Shown here: one piece after another, positions 29,758 through 39,114 of the stretch
Position numbering within the stretch: the stretch's first letter is position 1
Layout of the letters: each line of letters starts with the position of its first letter
Origin: Stentor roeselii
Lineage: Eukaryota; Ciliophora; Heterotrichea; Heterotrichida; Stentoridae
Direction of reading: 5' to 3'
Assembly: GCA_006503475.1 (NCBI GenBank)
Contig: RSEH01000143.1
Span: 1 to 64,000 of the forward strand
Length of the DNA: 64,000 nt
Program-made: the position numbers and the translations under genes
The notes under the pieces: generated by a model
The model's input: the letters and a program-made list of their open reading frames with translations, nothing else
What the model was told of the DNA's origin: nothing
Database searches by the model: none

Positions 29758-31860
29758 TTATTTCTTATTATTTTTAGTCTTCGTGCAAACTTTGCAGAAT
29801 TTTTCTTGAGATATGAGAAAAACATTGCAAGACTGGCATTTTGACAGAGAATGATCAGGGATTTTTATCTCTCCACATAATGTGCAAATAGAACCTTTGT
29901 TATTGGAATAGTGAATCTGGTGATATTGGATGAACTTCGCTGGATTTTCTGAAATTTCTAAGATTTTTATTGGAACCTTGTCACTTGCAAGTGGATGTGG
30001 GGTCAGTTTTTGACATACAATACAAATAACTTTATTTCCTTGTATTTTAAATTCATTTTTAGGGTCTGTCGAGCATTCAAGTTTGCAGAACTTCGCTGAA
30101 CAGTGTTCGCATTGGACCAGATCAAACTTTTTTCCACATTTACAACAAAATTGATTGAATTTAGTATAAAATTTTAAAATCATTTTTTTTTCTGAAGTAT
30201 TCATTGATTTCTTATGCATTCGGCAAGGTTGATTTATTTTTTCTTTCAGGTCAGGAAAGTTAAGATCGAAATTCTGTAAATAATTGACTTTACATCCACA
30301 GCATAAATAAATAAAATAACTTGAATTCAGTTCTTCACATTTTTCAGAAAAATTTTTTTCTAGGTTTTTTATTTCTTGATTGTTTTCAATTGAATGATCT
30401 TTAGATTCTTTAATGTAAATCATCATTTTCTTAGGTTGGGATAAAGAGATGCAGAGAAAAACGTCGTTGTTTAAAGATTTTCCGAAGATGAACTGACTGG
30501 ATTCGGAGAAAATTTTTAGTCTTGAATTTAAGATGAAGAGCTGGTAAAACAACTGAATATTTATAAGGTTTTGGATTTTTGATAGGATGATTAAGTTCAC
30601 CATGCTTTTTTTGTTTATTATTAAGTCGATTTTTTTGTTCATTTTGATGATGAGACTGGAAACGTTTTGATTTTTCTTTTTTATTAGAAGATTATTGCTT
30701 TCCCAGAATTTTAATGTTAATGTAGATAGAGTTGTCTTTAAGTTTTCGTCAAAAATAGTAAAATCTTTAGAATTTAATAAATTGTTTGCAGATGTGGCAG
30801 GATTTAACGAGTAACTTGCGGAAGGTGCCGGAATAATCAATATAGGAGCAACTTTGCTAGTTTTATGTGAAATTGGTTGATTAAGTAAATCTAAATCAGA
30901 ATTTTTTGAATTGAATGAAGTCCTGATGATAGCATCTGGGGATTTAGTGGATTTAGAATCGAATTTATAATTATTCACTTTTTTTCCCTCATAATCCAAG
31001 ATACCATTATTATTCGAATTGATCAAATAAATATCATTAGGCGAAATCCGATTCAAATTTCCCATTGCAGAAGATTTATTTCCAGAACATTCCCAACAGT
31101 TTCCATTTTTATGACTACCACAAAAATCTAACTTGCATTCCTGGCATTTTCTTTTAGATTTATTGTCACATTCATAGCAATTATCATAAATTTTTAAATT
31201 TTTATATAATTGTTGTCTTTCTTTCTCAAAAAGTTCATTTTTACATATGGGACAGTTTTGCAATTGAGACTTGTAAAAATTTTTCTGACCATTAGGGACA
31301 ATAAAAGTTGTAAAAGAGTCTCCACAATGAAGGATTTTTTTAGATTCTGATTTTAACTCAAAGCTAAGATCTATTGAATCATTATATGTAATTGGGAATA
31401 GCAAGTAATATTTAAGTCCTGATGATCTTAAGTACAGGGTAAAAGATTGAAGAGTCTTATTTCCATATATATTTAAATTATTCTCTGAAAGGACTGAAAA
31501 AATTACCCCAAAGAGCGAAGCCACTCTAATAAAGATTTTTTGAGTGAAAATTTTAAGATTTGGACTTGAGGATAAAAATTCTGAATCGATTTTTTGAGAT
31601 AGTTGAGATGAAATTGAATGAAGTTGTGACTTGTCGAGGGTCTGAGGATTCCAGTAAAGGGTGTAGAGGGTGATAAGGTCTTGGCAATAGGGGGAGTTTT
31701 TCAATATTTTGTCATTAAAGACTTTTGGAATGTTATAAGTGACTATGTAGTCAACTATTCCTAGGATTAATGATTTTGTTAGATCTGTTTGACTAAATTC
31801 GGCTTCATGTGAAAAAATGTAAAAGGTTTGAAGGGGTAAACTTAAAGGTTTTTTATCCAT
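29758..31860 (-). CDS. Zinc-cluster / OTU-like-module family, array copy 1 (long form)
   Basis: This encodes 700 residues. The N-module (about 10-190) ends in a beta-alpha-beta pattern with a YG turn (SENNLNIYG) and LLFP. It is followed by HCG...CPIC and then an AN1-like finger, C-x2-C-x7-C-x2-C-x4-C-x2-H-x5-C-x2-C (CYEC...CQEC...FCGSH...CWEC). After a polar linker comes a second, diverged copy of the module (about 370-480), then a C-terminal zinc region: CGC, C-x2-C, CEHCSAKFC with a following C (MYND-like half), CIVC, CTLC, CQSC and CKVC. No catalytic Cys-His pair is seen in either module. The family is unknown to me; a ubiquitin-related binding role is inferred from the zinc fingers and OTU-like pattern. 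It lies 220 bp from copy 2. Confidence 0.8.
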   Translation of the reverse strand: MDKKPLSLPLQTFYIFSHEAEFSQTDLTKSLILGIVDYIVTYNIPKVFNDKILKNSPYCQDLITLYTLYWNPQTLDKSQLHSISSQLSQKIDSEFLSSSPNLKIFTQKIFIRVASLFGVIFSVLSENNLNIYGNKTLQSFTLYLRSSGLKYYLLFPITYNDSIDLSFELKSESKKILHCGDSFTTFIVPNGQKNFYKSQLQNCPICKNELFEKERQQLYKNLKIYDNCYECDNKSKRKCQECKLDFCGSHKNGNCWECSGNKSSAMGNLNRISPNDIYLINSNNNGILDYEGKKVNNYKFDSKSTKSPDAIIRTSFNSKNSDLDLLNQPISHKTSKVAPILIIPAPSASYSLNPATSANNLLNSKDFTIFDENLKTTLSTLTLKFWESNNLLIKKKNQNVSSLIIKMNKKIDLIINKKSMVNLIILSKIQNLINIQLFYQLFILNSRLKIFSESSQFIFGKSLNNDVFLCISLSQPKKMMIYIKESKDHSIENNQEIKNLEKNFSEKCEELNSSYFIYLCCGCKVNYLQNFDLNFPDLKEKINQPCRMHKKSMNTSEKKMILKFYTKFNQFCCKCGKKFDLVQCEHCSAKFCKLECSTDPKNEFKIQGNKVICIVCQKLTPHPLASDKVPIKILEISENPAKFIQYHQIHYSNNKGSICTLCGEIKIPDHSLSKCQSCNVFLISQEKFCKVCTKTKNNKK

Positions 31861-32080
31861 TTACTATAAAATCAAGAGATTCTTGCATGAGATTAAGTAG
31901 ATTATTTCCTGGGAAAGTTAGTATTTTTACTTTAATTAAAACATTTATTATGATGAAATTTGTAGACTTTATGATATTATGGGTTTTTTATTAAATAATT
32001 CAAGTTTTCCTGATTTCTTAGGATTAAGGTAAGATGATAGTGATATTAGGTCTTAATATCTGCATAATAATTTAACTAAT

Positions 32081-33991
32081 CTATTTTTTCTGACAAATCC
32101 TACAAACCCCTTTGATGTTTGAGCTAAATATTCCACATATTATGCAGAGCTTTTCTCTTGGACTTTTGCTGACATCCAGAGAAGTATTTAAAAAGCTTTT
32201 ACTTTGAAATAAGCTAGAATCTGCATATATATGAGTTTCCACTTCTATTTTTCGTATTTCAATTGAATCTCGCAGTTTTTCACCCAACTTATTCTTACAA
32301 AAGGCACAAATATTTGTACTCACTTCTCGATCTTGCATTAAATTAGAGTAATCCTCACAGATATCGCTGCAGTGAGTGTTTTTACATGATTGGCATATTA
32401 TAAAGTCGGAATTTTTTGAATTGCAAGCTGAACAACCTTCATGAAAGTTCGGAAAACACTTTAAAACAATGTCAAGTTCTAATTTATTCGGATTTTTTTT
32501 ATGTGTTTCGCATTTTAAGGAGAATTTTGCATATAAATCTTGGTATTTCATTAATTTTAATTCATTGAAATCGAAAAGACATCCACAACAAAGCCTGAGG
32601 AAATCTTTTTTCTTTTTTATTAGTCTTCGCTCGATTTTTTTAATACGTTTATCATCTTTTGTGAATTTATCAGGTGTGATTAATTTGAGCTGTTGTTTTA
32701 GATTCAAAAGCACCATGAAAACTCTGAAGTTTCCTTGAAATCCGTACTTGGAAACAGAATTTTCACTCTCTATTACAAATTGTATTGAAAAAGTATAAGC
32801 AAATGAAAGAAAGTTAATTAGACTTGGATTTGATTTAAATGGAGAGCTTTTATTTAACTCGATTACTGATGTGTTGAGGGATGATGCCATGATTTTTGAC
32901 TCTGATTTGAGGCTTTTTGAGGTTTGATAGGTTTTTAGTGATTTGTTTAGTTTTAGCATTGAAGGATCTGTTGAGTTTCTTTGACTTTTTAGTATATTTG
33001 AAATAATATCTGATGACAAGAAAAGTGTTATTGATTTTTGAATTGATTCCTTTTGAAGGAGTTGGTCTAAGATATAACTTAGATCGTTTCTTATTAAAGG
33101 GTTTTGTGAAGATAATTTTACTAACATGTCCTCATTTTTTACTTTTTCAGAACCCTTTGTTGGCTTATCTTCTCCCAAACTCTTTTTTTCCCCTTCATTA
33201 TCATTTTTATCCTTATTCACTTCTTTAGATTTCTTACATAAAATGCAAGAAATCTTCGGTTGATGATCCAAGCAGAAATATTCATTGCAAAATTGACATT
33301 TGAAATCTTTAGCCTTATTACAATAAGTACAAGGATGAGCATTTCCTTGATGTTTCATTTTTTTCGCTTTATGACCAGGAATTTCTAAGAAATAAGCTGA
33401 TTTATAGCAAATTTTACATTTCTCTGAATAGTTTTTATCTGATAATTCATGCCCACAATGTCTTAATTTTACTAGATTCGTTTGCATGTTCATAAGCAAG
33501 TCATCTGAAATATGATAATAATTTTTAGGAATAAGTATATAAAAGTTTGATGAATTGTTGTAAAGCCAAATAATTATCATATGTTTAGAACCTTTTCCAA
33601 AAGTTTTTATTTGTTTTTTTGATATTTCTTTGAAAACAACTCCGAAAATGTTCGCTATATTAACAAGGACCTTTAAATTGTAGACTATTGGATTATTTTT
33701 AAAGTTTTTAAGAGTATTAGAGATTTCTGTTGAAATGTTGTTGAAGACTGCATCGTTTAGAATATTTGGGTATCTGTGAAAGCTTCCTGAGGTTGATTGA
33801 AGAAAGGAATAAATTAGATTTTTGAACGGGGTAAAATGAGTTATGTTGAAAGTAAGGGCGATTTGGTATCTATCAAGGTATATGGCGATTGAAGATAATA
33901 AGCCTTGGATAAGAGAGTCTTGGGGTATTTTTAGTTCTTCTTCAAAGTATTGATCTAAGGGAGGATGGCTTTTTATGATTTTATGACTCAT
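32081..33991 (-). CDS. Zinc-cluster / OTU-like-module family, array copy 2 (long form)
   Basis: This encodes 636 residues. An upstream in-frame ATG (34042) would add 17 residues. I prefer 33991 because it places the conserved [QN]YF motif at the same distance from the start as in copy 3. The order is N-module (KVLVNIANIFGVVF, then TFG and FYILIP), RHCGH with C-x2-C, an AN1-like finger (CTYC...CQFC...FCLDH...CILC), a charged linker, a second module ending in a YG turn (SVSKYGFQG), and a C-terminal zinc region with CCGC, CSACNS, CQSC, CAFC, CIICG and CRIC. It is arranged head-to-tail with copies 1 and 3. The linker (about 250-330) is Lys/Glu/Asp-rich and probably disordered. Confidence 0.8.
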   Translation of the reverse strand: MSHKIIKSHPPLDQYFEEELKIPQDSLIQGLLSSIAIYLDRYQIALTFNITHFTPFKNLIYSFLQSTSGSFHRYPNILNDAVFNNISTEISNTLKNFKNNPIVYNLKVLVNIANIFGVVFKEISKKQIKTFGKGSKHMIIIWLYNNSSNFYILIPKNYYHISDDLLMNMQTNLVKLRHCGHELSDKNYSEKCKICYKSAYFLEIPGHKAKKMKHQGNAHPCTYCNKAKDFKCQFCNEYFCLDHQPKISCILCKKSKEVNKDKNDNEGEKKSLGEDKPTKGSEKVKNEDMLVKLSSQNPLIRNDLSYILDQLLQKESIQKSITLFLSSDIISNILKSQRNSTDPSMLKLNKSLKTYQTSKSLKSESKIMASSLNTSVIELNKSSPFKSNPSLINFLSFAYTFSIQFVIESENSVSKYGFQGNFRVFMVLLNLKQQLKLITPDKFTKDDKRIKKIERRLIKKKKDFLRLCCGCLFDFNELKLMKYQDLYAKFSLKCETHKKNPNKLELDIVLKCFPNFHEGCSACNSKNSDFIICQSCKNTHCSDICEDYSNLMQDREVSTNICAFCKNKLGEKLRDSIEIRKIEVETHIYADSSLFQSKSFLNTSLDVSKSPREKLCIICGIFSSNIKGVCRICQKK

Positions 33992-34119
33992 TTTGATTGA
34001 AAAATTATAACAATTTTTCCATATGATAAGACATGAAATCATTGACCATGCTGCTAATCGTTTTTTTAATAGCTTTCATTTTAGTTTAAACAGTAATCAA
34101 CTTTTATGAATTAAATTAA

Positions 34120-36321
34120 CTACTTGCTGTTAAGTCCTTGATACTTGCAAATTTTGCATTTTCCTTCAATTTTGGCTTCGAATTTTTTGCATACAAGGCA
34201 TTTAATATCTCTTGTTTCAGTCGATATTATTCCATTATCACCTCTTCCGGTCAAGGCTTCTTCATTCATATCCAGAATTTTAATTTCAATACTATTGATA
34301 ACGCCACTGATGTTCAGTTTACTTTTGCAGACAATGCATTTTATGATTCCATTTTTATCTGGATTGAATTTGTCTTGAATATCATCAGAGCATTCTTCAT
34401 CACAAAATGAAAATTTACAAACAGAACATCTGATAAAACTTTTATTAACAAAATTACACTTACAACAGCCAGCATGATACATATGATAATTTTCAATAAT
34501 AAATTTTTCCTCAAACTTTGAAAGTTTCTTATTATGATCATTGCATTGAATTTTCTTAATTTCAATGAAAGTTTTATTGAAAATAACCTCTCTACTAATT
34601 TTACATCCACAAATAAAGTAAACATTATTTTTTCCTTTATTTTCTTCATCAATTTTTTTTAAATGATTCTCAATTTTCCGATCAATAATTTTTTTAAATT
34701 CAATTTCTTCTTTCCTTTCACTTTTTATACAAGTTGTAGCATTCGTTGATTTTTCTTCAATAAAAACATGCCACCATCTATTATTTTTAAAACTCTTTCC
34801 AAATTTTATCAAACTTCCTTGATGTAAAACAACGACTTTAATCGATAATAAATAAACCAAGTCCAAAAACTGCAAATATTTCGGTTGTGCATTTTTCCCC
34901 GAATACTTCTTATCAATCTCCGTCATTATTTCCTGAGAAATCGGGTCTAACTTCGTCTTATTCTGATTATTTATAACATTTTGAATAACCTGAATAATTC
35001 TTCTATTTTTTCTTTGAATTTTTTGTGAAACCAGTTCATTTCTATTAGAAGGGTTCGACAAGAAAGCTCTTAAAATTTTATTAACAGAGATATCCATGAA
35101 AAGTTTCGGTTGAAATTTTTTTAAGAACTTCGAACTCGACCTGCTTGAAAAGCTGATAAAATCCGGATCATTATTCACCAGGCCCTGCTGAATAGTCCCA
35201 GGTGGTTGAGAAGGTGAAGCGGATACTGCATGATGAGTTGTTCCTTTAGGAGGGTCAAACGGCAGAGGATTCAGTCCATTCGGGTTGAAAGGGTCTTGGT
35301 CAAGGAGAATGTCTGGATTTCCACCACAGATCAAGCAAAGGTCGACTTGCTTGTGATTATCACAAAAAAAAGTATGGCAAGAAGAGCATTTATTTTTCCT
35401 TGATTTTTTACAGTCAGAACAATTTTTAGAATTTTTGTTGTTTGCCTTAGGCGGCGCATGGACTGGGTTCAGGTCTTGAAATGCCTCTGGGCTCTTTATT
35501 ATAGCCTGGTTCAATGATGGCTTCTGAGGTTTGTGATTAGGTGCCGGGTTTTTTATATTAGGAGAAGGCTGGTTCAATGCTGGAATATTAGGGATTTTAT
35601 TAGGTATTGCTGCAGGGTTCATCAAAGCAGGGGGTTGATTCACTGCTGGATTTTTAGGAATTTTATTACCAGCTGAAGGGTTATTTAAGTTGATTATTTT
35701 TTTTTCTAATTGATAAGGAACCTGGGAGCAGTCTGCACATTTTCCTGAGTTTAAGTTGAGTTTACTTAGATCATGTCCACAGTGAATAACCTTTTTGGCA
35801 TTAACTTGGATATAATGAAGAAAATTCGGATCCATGTTATAGTAGTCTAAAGGAAATACCATGTATTCTCCATAGTGACATGTGTAGATATAGATGTAAA
35901 TCGAGGTATTTGAAATACTTCCATAAACTTGTGAAGAATTTTCTGAAAAAACTTTAAAAACTGCTCCAAAGATATTTGCTATTGTTATAAAAATTTTATG
36001 CCTGAACATCTGAGACTTTTTGCTGAATCTAGCTAATTCTTTTTCGATATTTCGAGCTAGGTTCATTGTGGCAGGCTCGTCTATAATATAGGCGATTCGG
36101 TCTTTGCTGTTTATGAAGCCTTGGCCGAAAGGAATAAGATTTTGACACATTTCATGAGATGCGATCTTTTTTTGATTGTAATTTTTATTCAGTTGATACC
36201 TGTCAGTGTATAAAGCGACTGAGGCAAGAAGACCTGCTGTGAGTTTGTCTTTTGGTATCAAAAATTCGTAGTCGAAGTATTGACTAAGAAATTGACTGCT
36301 TTGTATCAGTTGATTTGTCAT
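34120..36321 (-). CDS. Zinc-cluster / OTU-like-module family, array copy 3 (long form)
   Basis: This is the longest member, with 733 residues. The N-module (about 10-190) has KIFITIANIFGAVFKVF, a VYG turn and YMVFP, then IHCGHD with C-x2-C. A Pro/Asn-rich linker of roughly 110 residues contains repeats of the type P-x-x-N-Q-P. Next come the AN1-like finger (CSDC...CSSC...FCDNH...CLIC), a second Pro-rich stretch, the second module (KFGKSF turn) and the C-terminal zinc region: CGC, C-x-x-H, then CCKC-x8-CSVC-x4-C-x3-C (MYND-like half), CIVC, CLVC and CKIC. It is the clearest copy for viewing the architecture. The repeat linker sets it apart from its neighbours. Confidence 0.82.
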   Translation of the reverse strand: MTNQLIQSSQFLSQYFDYEFLIPKDKLTAGLLASVALYTDRYQLNKNYNQKKIASHEMCQNLIPFGQGFINSKDRIAYIIDEPATMNLARNIEKELARFSKKSQMFRHKIFITIANIFGAVFKVFSENSSQVYGSISNTSIYIYIYTCHYGEYMVFPLDYYNMDPNFLHYIQVNAKKVIHCGHDLSKLNLNSGKCADCSQVPYQLEKKIINLNNPSAGNKIPKNPAVNQPPALMNPAAIPNKIPNIPALNQPSPNIKNPAPNHKPQKPSLNQAIIKSPEAFQDLNPVHAPPKANNKNSKNCSDCKKSRKNKCSSCHTFFCDNHKQVDLCLICGGNPDILLDQDPFNPNGLNPLPFDPPKGTTHHAVSASPSQPPGTIQQGLVNNDPDFISFSSRSSSKFLKKFQPKLFMDISVNKILRAFLSNPSNRNELVSQKIQRKNRRIIQVIQNVINNQNKTKLDPISQEIMTEIDKKYSGKNAQPKYLQFLDLVYLLSIKVVVLHQGSLIKFGKSFKNNRWWHVFIEEKSTNATTCIKSERKEEIEFKKIIDRKIENHLKKIDEENKGKNNVYFICGCKISREVIFNKTFIEIKKIQCNDHNKKLSKFEEKFIIENYHMYHAGCCKCNFVNKSFIRCSVCKFSFCDEECSDDIQDKFNPDKNGIIKCIVCKSKLNISGVINSIEIKILDMNEEALTGRGDNGIISTETRDIKCLVCKKFEAKIEGKCKICKYQGLNSK

Positions 36322-36398
36322 TAAATTATATAGATTTTTTAGTTATCTTATGAGTAATTTTATAGGATTAATTGAAATTTAGATTTAAATTTTTAGGT

Positions 36399-38296
36399 TT
36401 ATTTGGAAACTGAACAGATCTTGCAGAATTCTTCATTTGTGACGGAAATATTTGGCATTTTGAACTAACTTGGTTGAAGAGGGTTTTTCTACTAGAAGAT
36501 TGAGTAAAGAACAGTCATTTACGCTCTGCATTTTCTTGTGAATGTAAACTGCTGGATTAGAAGAATCAATAAATTCTCGAACCTTATTAAAGATATTTGG
36601 ACGTGATCTTTATCTATTTTTTTTTTCTTATTACAGATCAGACAAAGTTAGTGATTTTCGATTTGTATTAGGATTGATTGCTGATTATTCTCGTATTCTT
36701 CACAGTACTTAGCTTTGCAATTTTCACAATTGATGAAATGAGTGTTTATCGCATTGTATATGCAACAACCTTCATGATGTTTGATGTTATCTTCCTTAAA
36801 TAATTCAAATTTAAGAACTTGAAGAGTTTTATTATGTTTGCAAGGTTTTTTAAAGATATCCAGAAGACCAGGGAATTCCTTCTCTCGAAGAAATTCAGGT
36901 GAATATCGACACCCACATCTAAAAACGATTTCTGTGAATTTTCTATTTGACTTCATATCATTCTTATGTTTTATTTTGCTTAGTTCTCTGCAATCATTTT
37001 CTAAATCTTGAAATTTATTTTTTTAACATCAACAAAATAATTCTCTTTTTGGCTTTCTTCACTATAAACCTCGTAAAGTTTACTTGAACTGAATTTTGGA
37101 CCAACAATGATTGTCCTGCTTGAATAAACTTTTCTGATTCTAAAGCTGAGATAAAAGCAAAGATATGCACTTTTTTTATTGAAATCGCCAGATATTAGAG
37201 AAATTTCTTCAGTTAAAGCTTTAGAAATGCCTCCAAGATTACAAACTTTAGCATGTTTGGCAAGGTTTTCAAGTAAGTTAAAAATTCTGTCGTGTTTTGA
37301 TTTGTAAGACGAGTTTGAAAGGAGCTCTCGATGATGCTGAATTGAGGTGAAAGCTTTTATTATCATTTGGATTTTTATTTTTATCATAGAAAAATTGAAG
37401 TTTTTGGATAAGTTGTCGAAATTTGCATTTTTTTTAAATAAAATACTTGTTGGACTGTTTTTTTTAACGTTTTGTATATCTGAATTTTCATCTTTATTTG
37501 AGCTTATTTTTGATAAGTCAGTTTTTAGAAATAGTTGATCAGAATAATTGCAATTTAGGTACCTTTGAACGTCTTCTGAACGTTAAGGACCTTTATGCTG
37601 TCCTATGCACTTTGGGCAAGTATTACCTTCAGTTTCAGAACTCAATTTCTCCTTACAATAATATCAAATTTTTTCAGGTACTGAGAAACTCTTTTTTGAT
37701 CATCTCTAACTGAATTGGTAGGATAACATGAAGGACATTCAAAGTATGAGAATTTCGTTGTTCCTATTGAAATAATGTTCTGACTATGTAATAGTGGATG
37801 CCCACAATGATACACATTTTTTCTCTGATAGTTAAAATAGTTTAATATATAATCAAGGTCTTGAATGATTATTTTTGGATATTGAACAAAACATCGACTT
37901 CCTTTCTGATATAATATTATAAAATACGATGGATCTTTGCAGCTTCCATATGTTTTTGTACTATCTTTAGAAATTATGATTAGATTTATAGCCATGAAAC
38001 TTGAGATAGTTATAAAAAGATTTGAATTGTAAAGTTTCTAATTGTTTTATATTTTTGTATATGGCTTCTTACTTGAGCACACAAGGCTTCAAGAATTGCA
38101 TGATTAGTGTAATCTTTTTAATAGTTTGATAACTCTTGGCCGAAGGGATGATTTTTTAATACCATTTCCATGGAACCATAACAAGATGATACTTAACCTT
38201 GTAAATTGATATTTGAATTATTAAGTCATTTATTTCAACTTGATATTCAAATAAACTTTCAAAGTAAGTGTTAAGCTCTGCTACTTGAGTATTCAT
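36399..38296 (-). pseudogene. Broken array member of the zinc-cluster family
   Basis: Reverse-strand fragments follow copy 4 along nearly its whole length. An ATG at 38296 opens MNTQVAELNTYFESLFEYQVEI, core NTYF...FEYQVEI, like the start of copy 4, and then the frame is lost. The middle N-module is readable in different frames until 37995. From 37995 to 37642 an intact frame gives the SKDSTKTYG turn, HCGH and CPSC. From 37387 to 37001 the second module is intact (GPKFSSSKLYEV). From 36956 to 36648 the zinc region CGC...CENCKAKYC is present. The end, EEFCKIC and a stop at 36399, is in yet another frame. I count at least five breaks, none explained by 15-nt introns. It is closest to copy 4, next to it, so it likely died after a local duplication. 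Confidence 0.85.
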
Positions 38297-39114
38297 ATTT
38301 TATAATTATATCGATTTTTGGATTATCTAATATGATATATCCAACAAATGGAATATTTGAGATTATTTTTGCTGATTTTAAGCTGTATTGCTTGATAGAG
38401 TAGTTAGAATTGAGGAAAGATTCAATTCTTTATAATGAGTAATAATATATAATCATGCTATAAAAGAATTGAAATAATTTTTAAGATTCTTAGTTTGTGC
38501 TAATCGTTAAGCACGCCAGATAGTCTCTGCATTATATTGCCTTGATCAAAGGAATAAACTTTGAACTTATTTATAATTATATTCCTAATTATATATTAAT
38601 CACCGACACATAAAGCTTCGAGGCAAGGGGATATATGAGAATTTTTTATGCGGTACCAATAAATTTAATTAAGTTACTCACAAAGAAATCTTGTATATTT
38701 CATTACTAAATAGAATCATCTAGATTTAATACAATTTTCTTCTTTATTTTATATAGGAAAAATTAGAATAAACTACTTTTAGATGAATTTGGAATAACTA
38801 GATACCTGAAAATTGTGTACCAAGATCGATAATTCTGAGATTTTCTGATTTGGAAGGAACTTTTACATTTGCTCAAACTGGTTTATGAGATTCATCTCCT
38901 AATTGAATTCCCAAAAAAGTCATAAATTTAAATTTATGTTGATGCTAAGTTGAGGTACTCAGATAGCACTTTTCTACACTAAGCAAAACCATTATTATCT
39001 TTTATAATGTATCAGCCAGAAGCCCAGTAAAGCTGAAATCAATCAATTTAATTATACTCATCAATCAAGAAATAAAAATCTCTCAAAGTATTATTCAGAA
39101 TCTAACTATTTCAA
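38297..39114. other. AT-rich spacer, perhaps with very old gene debris
   Basis: This 818 bp stretch lies between the pseudogene and copy 4. Short coding-like scraps appear on the reverse strand around 38790-38930, broken by stops, and cannot be assigned. Otherwise it is AT-rich and featureless. Confidence 0.4.

Noticed and set aside
33992-34042. 17-residue N-terminal extension of array copy 2 from an upstream ATG
   Set aside because: Alignment of the conserved N-terminus with copy 3 favours the second ATG; the upstream residues look like translated AT-rich leader.
36648-37995. Treating the three intact frames of the pseudogene as separate small genes
   Set aside because: They are consecutive pieces of one homologue of copy 4, with further homologous scraps in other frames between them.
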